From Acidobacteriota bacterium (GTDB lineage Bacteria > Acidobacteriota > UBA6911 > JACQSX01), in assembly GCA_016211105.1 (NCBI GenBank), contig JACQSX010000009.1, forward strand, positions 1 to 58,451: a stretch of DNA of 58,451 nucleotides. The letters are read 5' to 3'. Below the pieces are notes generated by a model, which had not been told where the DNA came from, did not search any database, and saw nothing but the letters and a program-made list of their open reading frames with translations. The position numbers and the translations under genes are program-made. This document shows, piece by piece, positions 28,922 to 37,976 of the stretch (position 1 is the first letter of the stretch; the number at the start of each line of letters is the position of its first letter).

Positions 28922-29935
28922 TTATTTTCCGTAAAGCAGGTAACACTTGGCGCACTGCCGGGGATAATTCTCCTCGGAAAATCCGCCTCGAAACTTTAAG
29001 AATTCCGGCGAGTTCCAGATCGTTTCAAAGGTCTCTTTTCTGATGTCGCCGAAAAACAGCGCGCTCGCAGGATACTGAACTCCTTGGAAGTATCGAGCCA
29101 CATGATGCCCGAAGTAGCAGCAGGGAGATACGAGCCCTTCGAAGGAAAAGTAGGCTGACTCTAGCGGAGCTGCCAAGCAGTGTCTCGGCGCCAGACGGTC
29201 GGTAAGGGGCCATTCGGAGTGAATTCGCACCTGAATTTCGAAATTTCTTGAGCATTCAACCAACTTTTCTATATCTCTTTCCAGTCTTCTGAGAGGATCT
29301 CGCCAAAGCCGCGTGCGAACTCGGGGTTCCAGCCTATAGCGAAGGAAGCTCTTCCCCCAATCGGTGTGGTTGGAGATCGCGTTCAGGTGCTTTAAATGAA
29401 GCACCTTGGCGCCCACTTCTTTCATAAAGGGAAGGATGCGTGGAATCTCGGAGGCGTTGTCTTCCTGAATTGTAAAAGCAACAGCCAGTTCTAGGCCTGA
29501 TCGTTTTTCTTCCACCATGCGGCTCAGAGTTTTCAAATTTTCCACGATCCTGCCGAAGCTTGCCCCCACACGGATGCGTTCGAAAGTACCGGCTGTGACG
29601 CCATCGACCGATACGGCCAGGTGGTCCAGTCCGGCTTCAAGGAGCTTGAGGCAATTCGCCTCGGTCAGGGCGGTTCCATTGGTAGTCATGGCGGTGAAGC
29701 ATCCCGCCGGTTTGGCCATCCTGATCATGTCATAGATTTGGGGATGGAGGAGAGATTCACCCCAGCCAGTAAAGTCGACGGTGTGAGCGTAACCCATTGC
29801 ACCGGTGATTCGCCCATAGGTGTCCATCGTCATATCCAGATGAGGATCTTCACTAGAAAACCGAGGGCACATTTCGCAACCGAGGTTGCAGCGAAACGTC
29901 GGCTCCAGATGGAAGGAGAGCGATTTGGACAGCAT
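28922..29935 (-). CDS. Radical SAM/SPASM domain protein
   Basis: A 337-residue radical SAM enzyme. The cluster-binding CX3CX2C is Cys16, Cys20, Cys23 (CNLGCEMC). GWGESLLHPQ and TNGTAL are the usual strands of the partial TIM barrel. The C-terminal third has a cysteine-rich SPASM-type region (HCLAAPLESAYFSFEGLVSPCC and CAKCYLLYGK), which would hold extra Fe-S clusters. SPASM proteins modify peptides or other substrates. No precursor peptide or obvious partner is next to it, so the substrate is unknown. Confidence 0.85.
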   Translation of the reverse strand: MLSKSLSFHLEPTFRCNLGCEMCPRFSSEDPHLDMTMDTYGRITGAMGYAHTVDFTGWGESLLHPQIYDMIRMAKPAGCFTAMTTNGTALTEANCLKLLEAGLDHLAVSVDGVTAGTFERIRVGASFGRIVENLKTLSRMVEEKRSGLELAVAFTIQEDNASEIPRILPFMKEVGAKVLHLKHLNAISNHTDWGKSFLRYRLEPRVRTRLWRDPLRRLERDIEKLVECSRNFEIQVRIHSEWPLTDRLAPRHCLAAPLESAYFSFEGLVSPCCYFGHHVARYFQGVQYPASALFFGDIRKETFETIWNSPEFLKFRGGFSEENYPRQCAKCYLLYGK

Positions 29936-30171
29936 AGCTTATATTTCCAACCGGGAAACACTATAAAGAATTCGGCAAGAACATACAAATGCCGCAGTTC
30001 CCGGCCCTGGGTAAGCCGCCTTGTCGACAACGTGGCTGGCAGTTCTCCTGCGTTAACCCGCCTGGACGTTTCAGCCCTACTCCTACTGCGGGTAGTAACC
30101 CCGTGCTTGCGGGGGCGGAAGGGAATCGGATTTCGGTCCGTGGGGACTTCGTGTGATATCATGCCGACGAC
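29936..30171. other. Divergent intergenic region
   Basis: About 235 nt between the radical SAM gene and the beta-propeller gene. It should hold both promoters. A TGTGATATCAT segment near 30151 could be a -10 for the rightward gene, but I see no good -35. No RNA gene is recognised. Confidence 0.35.
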
Positions 30172-31170
30172 ATGGAGAAGCTCGACATCAAACGGGTCGA
30201 GCCAGGGGTGGCGCTGCCTGGCGGACTGGTTCGGCTCGTTTTGGACGGACCAGATCTCAGTGCGGGAGACCTCGGCGTTTGCTTCAATTCCCACCCAGCG
30301 CTGGTCGTAGGAGCGTCATCCCATTCGATGTTGGTTCGGGTTCCCGTTGTTTCAGGGCTTTGTACTGTCACGTTGACTTGGAAAGGGACCACAAGTTCGT
30401 CGTTCTCTGTTTACGCGGGCCTTCCGATTGCGACCGAAGTCAATCCGGTGGGGAATCCGGCTGCTGACAGGGCGGGCAATATTTATGTAACCTTCAGCGG
30501 ACCGAGGGGGGCGACGGTTCCCTTTTCTGTCTACCGTCTGCCGGCGGGATCGGACGTCAAAGAGCCCTTCTTGACAGACATTGTCAATGCCTCAGGAATC
30601 GCAATTAGCGCAGATGAGATCCTTTATATATCCAGCAGACATACGGGAACGGTCTACAAGTCCACAATGCAGAAGAACGTGGAAAAGTTCGCAGAGAATT
30701 TGGGAATTGCTACCGGTTTGGCCCTGGATTTGAAAGGAAATCTCTACGTGGGGGACCGCGGTGGCGCGATTCACAGACTGGATCCTGCTGCCAAAGACGA
30801 AATCATCTGTGAGATCGAGCCTAGTGTTTCCGCTTTCCATCTGGCGGTGAGGAAAGACGACACTTTGTTTGTAAGCGGCCCGACGCTCGCCACTCAGGAC
30901 AATATTTACGAAATCGGACAGGAGAGGTCGCCCAAGGTTTTCTTTCATGGACTTGGCCGACCTCAGGGAATGACATTTGATTCCTCCGGGCGTCTCCTGG
31001 TCGCAGCAAGTTATCGGGGCCGGCGCGGGATTTTTGCGATTGGCCCGGACCGCCAGATCCAGCAGTTGGTCAGCAGTCCGATGCTTGTAGGGGTGCTCAT
31101 CGCACCCAACGAAGATTTAATCCTGGCGGATTCTGCGAACCTCTATCGCGTACCGGCGGGAAATTGGTGA
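30172..31170 (+). CDS. IPT/TIG-like plus NHL-type beta-propeller protein
   Basis: A 332-residue protein. Residues ~1-85 look like an IPT/TIG immunoglobulin-like domain (VEPGVALPGGLVRLVLDG ... VTLTWKGTTSSSFSVYAG). The rest has propeller-blade repeats of NHL/SMP-30 type (PAADRAGNIYVTFSG, GLALDLKGNLYVGDRGG, GMTFDSSGRLLVA, IAPNEDLILADSANLY). No signal peptide is visible. Probably a binding scaffold; the partner is unknown. No clear ribosome-binding site precedes the ATG. Confidence 0.7.
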   Translation: MEKLDIKRVEPGVALPGGLVRLVLDGPDLSAGDLGVCFNSHPALVVGASSHSMLVRVPVVSGLCTVTLTWKGTTSSSFSVYAGLPIATEVNPVGNPAADRAGNIYVTFSGPRGATVPFSVYRLPAGSDVKEPFLTDIVNASGIAISADEILYISSRHTGTVYKSTMQKNVEKFAENLGIATGLALDLKGNLYVGDRGGAIHRLDPAAKDEIICEIEPSVSAFHLAVRKDDTLFVSGPTLATQDNIYEIGQERSPKVFFHGLGRPQGMTFDSSGRLLVAASYRGRRGIFAIGPDRQIQQLVSSPMLVGVLIAPNEDLILADSANLYRVPAGNW

Positions 31171-31219
31171 GTGACCAACCCGCCGTCGACCTGTTTACCC
31201 CCCCCCCAAACGGTCCGGT

Positions 31220-32362
31220 CTACCTTCCAAACAATAGCTCGGCCAAAATGCGCGGGCTCTCTCGCACGATGCGCCACTTCAGACCGACGTATCCCTGCTT
31301 TCCCGCAACAAATTCATTCTCGATTTTTCGCACTGTTCTACTTTGTTGGGTTAACGACGGCAACATCTCGGCATAACTGCGCTGCCATCTGCCGCCGTAG
31401 TAAAAGCGCTGCTTCAACCGCGCGGAACGGACTAACTCTTCTCCGAAATCTTGCCGCCACAGACGGTCGAATTCCTTCAAGGATTTCTCATGCGCGAACA
31501 ATCCTAATAACCGTGCGCTCCGCAAAGCGAAATAGATCCCTTCCCCTGTAATGGAATCGACAAATCCTGCCGCGTCTCCGATGAGCGCCCAGTTTTCTCC
31601 TGCGCAGCAATTCGATCGCAATGTAGACTCCCGCAAAGTCGGGACCATGGCGCCATAGATCTGGTCTCTTCCCGGAGGGGGTAGTCCGTAATACCGGCGA
31701 AGGAATCGATCCACATACTGCCGCAAAATCTTGGTGGGAGGATGGTTGGCAGTACTGATGATTCCGACGCTGCTGTGCCCTGTGCGCGGGAACGACCAGA
31801 GATAGCCCGGGAAGCCCCGCGGTAGAAATTCCACAATCGCCCGTTGAGGGTGAAATTTGCCTGGAAGGTAATAACCGAAAGTCATCGAGAGGTCCGCCAG
31901 TTCAAAAGGGCGCCAGCAGGTGGCGCGAACGCGACTATGAGTGCCATCGGCGCCAATCAACCAGTCTAAGTGAAAAGTTTCATCGTCTGCGATGACTTCC
32001 CAACCGGAGCCAGAGCGAAAGAGATTCGTAACATGGCGGACCTGGAGGAGAGCTCCCGCCGCCGTGGCTTGATTCATGAGATAAACATCTGATTCTGCGC
32101 GCGCGTAGACATGAAACGGCGCATTCAACGGCAAAACGGCGCTTTGGGAGTCTTGTAGCAGCTCCAGTTCCGTGATCGATGTACAGGGCACGTGCGATTC
32201 CAAGAGTGCGCCCGCGTCCAAGGCGCGCGCCGTGAAACCGCCTCCGCAAGCCTTTTCTCGGCCCAGTTTGTGCTCAAACAGTATCACTTCATGGCCCGAT
32301 TGGGCAAGGAGGGTTGCCGCCAAGCTTCCTGCCGGGCCGGCCCCAATAATTCCAACTCTCAT
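31220..32362 (-). CDS. FAD-dependent oxidoreductase, geranylgeranyl-reductase type
   Basis: A 380-residue flavoprotein: N-terminal Rossmann GIIGAGPAGSLAATLLAQSG, GREKACGGGFTARALDAG (key part KACGGG), and the second FAD contact WALIGDAAGFVDSITGEGI. This set is typical of the geranylgeranyl reductase/halogenase-like branch of FAD enzymes. The substrate could be a polyprenyl lipid but is not shown. It is convergent with the propeller gene and divergent from tgt. Confidence 0.83.
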   Translation of the reverse strand: MRVGIIGAGPAGSLAATLLAQSGHEVILFEHKLGREKACGGGFTARALDAGALLESHVPCTSITELELLQDSQSAVLPLNAPFHVYARAESDVYLMNQATAAGALLQVRHVTNLFRSGSGWEVIADDETFHLDWLIGADGTHSRVRATCWRPFELADLSMTFGYYLPGKFHPQRAIVEFLPRGFPGYLWSFPRTGHSSVGIISTANHPPTKILRQYVDRFLRRYYGLPPPGRDQIYGAMVPTLRESTLRSNCCAGENWALIGDAAGFVDSITGEGIYFALRSARLLGLFAHEKSLKEFDRLWRQDFGEELVRSARLKQRFYYGGRWQRSYAEMLPSLTQQSRTVRKIENEFVAGKQGYVGLKWRIVRESPRILAELLFGR

Positions 32363-32517
32363 TGAGGTGTTATATTAACAAGATCGAGCGTAGAAAGAGG
32401 CAAGAACAGTTGCCAGGGTCGACGGATGGTCTGTCGGTCTGTGGTCCGCTGCCGGCAGGGCGCAACAAGAGACTGCTGACGGTGGAGGGACATTTTTTCG
32501 CCCACTCCCGGCTTGAA

Positions 32518-33666
32518 ATGTTTCAGGTCTTAAAGCAAGACGGCCAAAGCAAGGCGAGGCTAGGGCGGTTGACCCTAAGCCACGGCGTGGTTGACACTCC
32601 GGCGTTTATGCCGGTAGGGACGGCGGCTACGGTAAAAGCCATGCCACATGATTATTTAGAGTCACTGGATTCGCAGATCATCCTTGCCAACACATATCAT
32701 CTCTATCTTCGGCCCGGAGATGAGCGAATCGCGCGTTTAGGGGGCCTGCACAAATTTATGTCCTGGACGCGTTGTATCGTGACCGACAGCGGTGGCTACC
32801 AGATTTTTAGTCAGCGGGATCTAATTTCCGTAAGCCAGGAGGGAGCGCGCTTCAAAAGCCATCTGGATGGTTCCAGGCATTTCTTCACTCCGGAAAAGTC
32901 TATGATGGTGCAACAGCGCCTTGGTGCCGATATCATGACGGTATTGGATGAATGCATTCCTTATCCCTCGACTCATTTTGAAGCCGCAAAATCGTTGGAG
33001 TTGACCCTTCACTGGGCGGAGCGCTGCAAGCGGTCTTACTCTACCCAGATGTCCGGCCGGCAAGCGCTGTTTGGGATCGTCCAGGGAAGCGTGTACCCGG
33101 ATTTGAGGCAGCATGCAGTAGAGCGCTTACAAGAAATCGATTTTGCTGGGTACGCCATTGGAGGGCTGAGCGTGGGCGAGCCCAAAGAGCTCATGTACGA
33201 GGTCACCGCTCAGTGTGGCGAATTGTTGCCGGAGGGTTTCCCCCGCTACTTGATGGGAGTGGGAACTCCGCCGGATCTGCTGGAATGTGTCGCCCTCGGG
33301 GTCGATATGTTCGACTGTGTGCTGCCTACGCGGAACGCGCGCAACGGTTACCTGTTTACCAGCCGAGGACGCCTCTCGATCAAGAACGCCTGCTACGCCG
33401 AAGATGTCCGTCCCATTGATGAGCGCTGCCTGTGCCAGGTTTGTCGACGCTTCTCCCGCTCGTACCTTAGGCATCTGTACATGGCCGGCGAGATTGTATC
33501 CAGCGTGTACAATACCTTGCACAATCTTCACTTTTACCTTGACCTGATGGCAAAAATTCGCGAAAGTATCGCCTCCCAAAATTTCCTCGAATTTAAGAGG
33601 AATTTCTTGGGTGAATATTGTAGTGAGGACGAGACGGTGAGAAGCCGCGATATCTCGTCGATTTGA
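32518..33666 (+). CDS. tgt: Queuine/preQ1 tRNA-ribosyltransferase
   Basis: Exchanges guanine-34 for preQ1 in GUN-anticodon tRNAs. About 382 residues from the ATG at 32518 (MFQVLKQDGQSKARLG). Seen: the substrate pocket VTDSGGYQIFS, the IGGLSVGEPKELMYE segment, the nucleophile region GVDMFDCVLPTRNARNG and the zinc site CLCQVC with a following His. The upstream frame to 32362 is probably leader. It heads a tgt-yajC-secD-secF set. Confidence 0.96.
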   Translation: MFQVLKQDGQSKARLGRLTLSHGVVDTPAFMPVGTAATVKAMPHDYLESLDSQIILANTYHLYLRPGDERIARLGGLHKFMSWTRCIVTDSGGYQIFSQRDLISVSQEGARFKSHLDGSRHFFTPEKSMMVQQRLGADIMTVLDECIPYPSTHFEAAKSLELTLHWAERCKRSYSTQMSGRQALFGIVQGSVYPDLRQHAVERLQEIDFAGYAIGGLSVGEPKELMYEVTAQCGELLPEGFPRYLMGVGTPPDLLECVALGVDMFDCVLPTRNARNGYLFTSRGRLSIKNACYAEDVRPIDERCLCQVCRRFSRSYLRHLYMAGEIVSSVYNTLHNLHFYLDLMAKIRESIASQNFLEFKRNFLGEYCSEDETVRSRDISSI

Positions 33667-33825
33667 TATACTTGAAATTTATTCTGATCCAATGGGTTTG
33701 AAGGCAGCAATGTGGGGAGACCGTGACACCACAATCCACGTTACGTTGTGGCTGTGGCTGCCGGTCGGTTCCTCGCTGGCTGTTTCTACAGGATCAGTGG
33801 TTTAAGCAACAGGAAGGAAGGGGTG

Positions 33826-34137
33826 GTGGGTTCCACGTTGGCGCAGCAGATGCCTACAGGTCAATCAGCTCTCGTCCAATTCCTGCCGATTGTCCTGATC
33901 GCCATCATCTTTTATCTGCTTGTATTTCGCCCGATGAAGAGCCGGCAAAAGAAGGTGGAAACGATGATTGCGAATTTGAAATCAGGAGATCGGGTGATCA
34001 CGACGGGTGGCATTTATGGGACGATTGCCGCGGTAAAGGAAAAGACCTTTTTGCTGCGGATCTCTGAGCAAGTCAAAATTGAAGTCGCAAAGAGCGCCGT
34101 TGCTGGTTTGCAGTCCGAAGGAAATCCCGCGCCCTGA
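33826..34137 (+). CDS. yajC: Preprotein translocase accessory subunit YajC
   Basis: Small membrane protein of the SecDF-YajC complex. One transmembrane helix (FLPIVLIAIIFYLLVFRPM) is followed by RQKKVETMIANLKSGDRVITTGGIYGTI, the family core. I prefer a GTG start at 33826 with AAGGAAG about 5 nt upstream (103 residues); TTG 33838 and ATG 33850 are alternatives, and the frame is open to 33748. It precedes secD by 35 nt. Confidence 0.92.
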   Translation: MGSTLAQQMPTGQSALVQFLPIVLIAIIFYLLVFRPMKSRQKKVETMIANLKSGDRVITTGGIYGTIAAVKEKTFLLRISEQVKIEVAKSAVAGLQSEGNPAP

Positions 34138-34172
34138 GTTTAACAATTACCAGAACATGGACCACGACAGGG

Positions 34173-35765
34173 ATGAGTAAGAAATATTGGTACCGCGTAC
34201 TGATTATCTCTATTGTCCTGGGGGCCAGCGTCTACTTCTTTTATCCTCTTCAGAATAAAATCCGCTTGGGTTTGGACTTGAAGGGGGGCATACACCTCGT
34301 GCTTCAGGTAGTGACTCGGGATGCATTGGAAGCGGAGGCCAATCAAGCTGTGGATCGTTTAAACAGCGAAATGCGGGATAAGAACCTGCTGGGTGCCAGC
34401 GTGACACTGTCAGACTTGGACATTCTGGTTTCGGGAGTGCCTCAGGATCGCGATCAGGCAGTGCGTGATTTGATAGACAGAAACTTCTCCGGGCAATTTG
34501 AGTATCAAGCCAGTTACGTGGGGACTGGGGTGCAGTATCGGCTCCGTTTGATTCCCCAGGCACGGAAGCTGTTGGAACAACAAACCGTACAGCAGGCTTT
34601 GGAGACAATTCGCCGGCGGGTGGATGCCCTAGGGGTCGCGGAGCCCACCCTTCAACTGTATGGCGGGGGCGACGTGACTGACCAGATCATTGCGGAACTG
34701 CCTGGAGTGGATGATCCCGGTCGCTATATAAACATCATCAAAAGTACTGCACAACTGGAATTGAGGCTGCTTTACAGTGATGAAACCGGCGATGCCAAGA
34801 GTGGGCCTTACCCAACGCGAGAAGATGCCCTGCGTGCGTTTAATAATAGCCTGCCTTCTGATTACGAGATTCTTGCCTACCGCGAGAAGGATGCGGAGCG
34901 CCCAACGTATCTGGTGGTTCGGCGAGGGGCCTCACTGACTGGCTTAGACTTGAAAACCGCTCGCCGCGGCCAGGACATTAATGGCGCGGCCCTGGTGAAC
35001 TTTTCACTCAATAGCGCCGGTGTTCAGAAGTTCACCGCCGTGACTGGAGCCAACATCGGCAAGCGACTGGCGATTGTGCTGGATCGAGAAGTGGTGTCGG
35101 CTCCCGTGATCCAGAGCAGAATCGATCAGGAGAGCGCGCAAATCACCGGCCAATTTACCGTTCAACAGGCGGATGACCTGGCGCTGAAACTTCGCAGCGG
35201 CGCATTGCCGGCGTCGATCCGGATCCTGGAGAACCGGGTCGTCGGGCCGTCGCTTGGACTGGATTCGATCCGGCAGGGAATTCTCGCATCGCTTGTCGGC
35301 CTGGCACTCGTGGTGACGGCGATTTTGATCATTTACAAGTTCTCCGGCATGAACGCTTTCGCCACCTTAGTTGTCAACTTGATGATATTGTTGGCGGTTC
35401 TTGGCGCTACCCATGCAACGCTGACATTGCCCGGTATCGCAGGGGTGATTTTGACGATTGGCATGGCGGTAGATTCGAACGTGCTAATTTTTGAGCGCAT
35501 CAAGGAAGAGCTGCGCCTTGGCAAATCGGTGCGCGCGGCCATCGAAGCAGGCTTTGACAGGGTTTTCTCCACCATTATCGATACCCATGTCACCGCCTTG
35601 GTATCTTCCTTTTTTCTCTTCCAGTTTGGAACTGGGCCGGTTCGGGGCTTTGCCGTAACGCTTGCCGTAGGCTTGATTGCCAACATTTTTGCCGCGGTTT
35701 ATGTCTCACGCACGATGTTTGGTCTTCTGATTGAGTTGCGTGGAGGCGAAAAGATTTCGATTTAG
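34173..35765 (+). CDS. secD: Protein translocase subunit SecD
   Basis: RND-type membrane protein that uses the proton gradient to pull exported proteins across. The 530-residue protein has the N-terminal helix and the LGLDLKGGIHLVLQV signature, a large periplasmic P1 domain, and the C-terminal helices with TIGMAVDSNVLIFERIKEEL and AGFDRVFSTIIDTHVT. The order yajC-secD-secF is normal. Confidence 0.97.
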   Translation: MSKKYWYRVLIISIVLGASVYFFYPLQNKIRLGLDLKGGIHLVLQVVTRDALEAEANQAVDRLNSEMRDKNLLGASVTLSDLDILVSGVPQDRDQAVRDLIDRNFSGQFEYQASYVGTGVQYRLRLIPQARKLLEQQTVQQALETIRRRVDALGVAEPTLQLYGGGDVTDQIIAELPGVDDPGRYINIIKSTAQLELRLLYSDETGDAKSGPYPTREDALRAFNNSLPSDYEILAYREKDAERPTYLVVRRGASLTGLDLKTARRGQDINGAALVNFSLNSAGVQKFTAVTGANIGKRLAIVLDREVVSAPVIQSRIDQESAQITGQFTVQQADDLALKLRSGALPASIRILENRVVGPSLGLDSIRQGILASLVGLALVVTAILIIYKFSGMNAFATLVVNLMILLAVLGATHATLTLPGIAGVILTIGMAVDSNVLIFERIKEELRLGKSVRAAIEAGFDRVFSTIIDTHVTALVSSFFLFQFGTGPVRGFAVTLAVGLIANIFAAVYVSRTMFGLLIELRGGEKISI

Positions 35766-35830
35766 GGAACTTCTTCTTTTCTCCGGTGTCGAAAACACGG
35801 AGAGGATGTCTGGGGAGCTATTGATTCTGG

Positions 35831-37021
35831 ATGCAACTATTTAAGGATGTGAACGTCGACTGGATGAGCCTGCGATGGGTGTTTATGGGTCTGTCGATCC
35901 TGTTGACGGTAGCAGGAACCTTCTCACTCTTTATTAAAGGAGGACCGAAGCTGGGGGTGGATTTCACCGGTGGGACTCTCGTCTATGTGCGTTTCGCTAA
36001 GACGCCTGAAATCGAGCGCATTCGAGAGGGGCTGCGAGTCTCCGGGATCCGGGTAGAGGAAGTAACTCGGTACGATGAGCCGGCAAAAAATGAGGTCCAA
36101 ATTAAGTTGGCTCGCATTGAAAGCGAACAGGCCGAGGATTTGAACCTCGGCTCCAATCAGATTTTTGAATCTTTGCGCAAAGTCTTCGACCCCGAAAATG
36201 CCGCATCCGCGAAAGTAGATCTCAGCAATGTGGGCGTGGACAATTTTGCGTCTGCCTTGCAGACCTGGGATCCGGAGAAACTGCAAGGGCGCGTCGGCGC
36301 GAGCGAACACTATGCCCAGTTGGCGCGGGACATCCTCATACTGCGGGCTCAGAAAGGCGGCCTGTTGAGCGATTATGAGCAGCTTCGGGGGATCAGCGTA
36401 CCCCAGCCGGTGATTGACAAACTCAAGCAGGATAGCTATCTCGGCTCTTTTACGGTGCTCAGTGTGGAAAGTGTCGGGCCCAAGGTGGGAAGAGACCTCC
36501 AAAGTCGGGCCCGCGATGCGATTTTGTTCTCGCTGCTCGGCATGCTGGTTTACATCGCATTTCGATTCAAGTTCATTTACGGAGTGGCGGCGATTATCGC
36601 GCTGTTCCATGATGTTTTTATTACGCTCGGATTTTTCTCTCTCACCAATAATGAAATCACGCTGACCGTGGTGGCTGCCCTACTGACATTGACGGGTTAT
36701 TCAATCAACGACACGATTGTCGTTTTTGATCGGATCCGGGAGAACCTCAAAGGCATGCGTCGCGAGGATCTCGAATCGGTGGTGAACATGAGCATTAATC
36801 AGACGCTGAACCGGACGGTGACGACCTCAGGGCTGACGTTCCTTTCCGTGGCGGCAATTTATTTTTTTGGTGGAGAGGTTTTAAGCGGCTTTTCTTTCGC
36901 CTTGGTGATAGGGATTATCGTGGGAACGTATTCTTCAATCGCGATTGCGGCTCCCATGCTGGTCTGGTGGCAAAGCGTCTTGGCTCATAGAAAAGTTGCG
37001 CTGAGAGCCTATCGCGCGTGA
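35831..37021 (+). CDS. secF: Protein translocase subunit SecF
   Basis: Partner of SecD. The 396-residue protein has GVDFTGGTLVYVRF near the N-terminus and the C-terminal RND half with YSINDTIVVFDRIRENLK and INQTLNRTVTTSGLTFL. It is longer than the usual ~310 residues because of an expanded periplasmic part between the first helix and the RND helices (~residues 60-220). It follows secD by 65 nt. Confidence 0.95.
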   Translation: MQLFKDVNVDWMSLRWVFMGLSILLTVAGTFSLFIKGGPKLGVDFTGGTLVYVRFAKTPEIERIREGLRVSGIRVEEVTRYDEPAKNEVQIKLARIESEQAEDLNLGSNQIFESLRKVFDPENAASAKVDLSNVGVDNFASALQTWDPEKLQGRVGASEHYAQLARDILILRAQKGGLLSDYEQLRGISVPQPVIDKLKQDSYLGSFTVLSVESVGPKVGRDLQSRARDAILFSLLGMLVYIAFRFKFIYGVAAIIALFHDVFITLGFFSLTNNEITLTVVAALLTLTGYSINDTIVVFDRIRENLKGMRREDLESVVNMSINQTLNRTVTTSGLTFLSVAAIYFFGGEVLSGFSFALVIGIIVGTYSSIAIAAPMLVWWQSVLAHRKVALRAYRA

Positions 37022-37088
37022 GTTATTGCGGCAAATATGGTATAAATTGAGGCTTCCAAATTTATTAAGTGGGACGCTGGATTTTGTC

Positions 37089-37117
37089 TTGACTTGGGGT
37101 GGGGTGGGTAGTAACAT
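37089..37117 (+). promoter_or_regulatory. Sigma70-type promoter of the tonB-exbB-exbD operon
   Basis: TTGACT (37089-37094), 17-nt spacer, TAACAT (37112-37117), about 65 nt before the tonB start. The spacer is G-rich (GGGG, GGGG and GGG runs) on the plus strand, which is unusual for a promoter spacer. Confidence 0.6.
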
Positions 37118-37182
37118 CTCGCGGTCTTAAAATGCCGGTCCCCCCTGTAAAAGTCGAGACAGAGAAAGGATGACATAGCCGG

Positions 37183-37932
37183 ATGTTTGATAATTTACTT
37201 GAATCATCGCCCAACCGAGAGAAGACGAAGAAGTCTCAGACGATCGTACTTTCTTTGGTCGTCCACTTCATTGTGGTTATTATTCTTGTAATTATCCCCC
37301 TCATCTACTACCAGGTGCTGCCGGAGCAGCAGCTTCTAACGTTTCTGGCTGCGCCGCCGCCGCCGCCTCCACCGCCGCCTCCTCCTCCACCACCCACAGA
37401 GGCGCCTAAAATTCAGCAGCAAGTGATCAAAGAAGTGCGAGTGAGCGGCTTCGAAATACCGCGGGAAATTCCCAAGGAAATCCCCAAGGAGCGCCACGAC
37501 GTACCGGATCTTTCGCAAGTGATTCAGGGAATCAGGAGTGGAGCAATCACCGGCGGAGCGGTGGGCGGGGTGAAAGGTGGAATTCCCGGTGGAGTCCTTG
37601 GGGGAATTCCGACCCCGGCGCCGCCGCCACCTCCGGAGAAGAAAGAGCCACTGCGGGTCGGCGGTAATGTTCAGGCTTCCAAGTTGATGAACAGAGTGGA
37701 GCCCGTCTATCCCGAGTTGGCCAAACGCGCGCGTGTCTCTGGAGTTGTCGTGCTGCAAGTAACCGTCGACGAGCAGGGTAATGTCAGCGAGGTGAAGGTC
37801 ATCAGCGGTCATCAATTGCTAACTGACGGCGCCGTCAACGCGGTGAAACAGTGGAGATACTCGCCCACCCTTCTGAACGGCGAGCCTGTTCCCGTCATCG
37901 CGACGGTTACGGTTCAGTTTGTACTGAAATAA
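37183..37932 (+). CDS. Energy-transducer TonB-family protein
   Basis: A 249-residue TonB-type protein: one N-terminal transmembrane helix (IVLSLVVHFIVVIILVIIPL), a run of fourteen prolines at about residues 57-70, a Gly-rich linker (~residues 125-145), and the C-terminal TonB domain (VEPVYPELAKRARVSGVVVL, then QWRYSPTLLNGEPV). It would carry energy from ExbBD to outer-membrane receptors. The proline run comes from CCN codon repeats near 37351-37397. It leads an exbB-exbD-exbD operon. Confidence 0.93.
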   Translation: MFDNLLESSPNREKTKKSQTIVLSLVVHFIVVIILVIIPLIYYQVLPEQQLLTFLAAPPPPPPPPPPPPPPTEAPKIQQQVIKEVRVSGFEIPREIPKEIPKERHDVPDLSQVIQGIRSGAITGGAVGGVKGGIPGGVLGGIPTPAPPPPPEKKEPLRVGGNVQASKLMNRVEPVYPELAKRARVSGVVVLQVTVDEQGNVSEVKVISGHQLLTDGAVNAVKQWRYSPTLLNGEPVPVIATVTVQFVLK

Positions 37933-37976
37933 ATGGTAACGTTTTAGTTCCTAAAAATTTTGGAGGTGTAACTCAA

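Noticed and set aside
31171..31551. A plus-strand open frame after the beta-propeller gene
   Set aside because: It is antisense to the well-supported FAD oxidoreductase gene.
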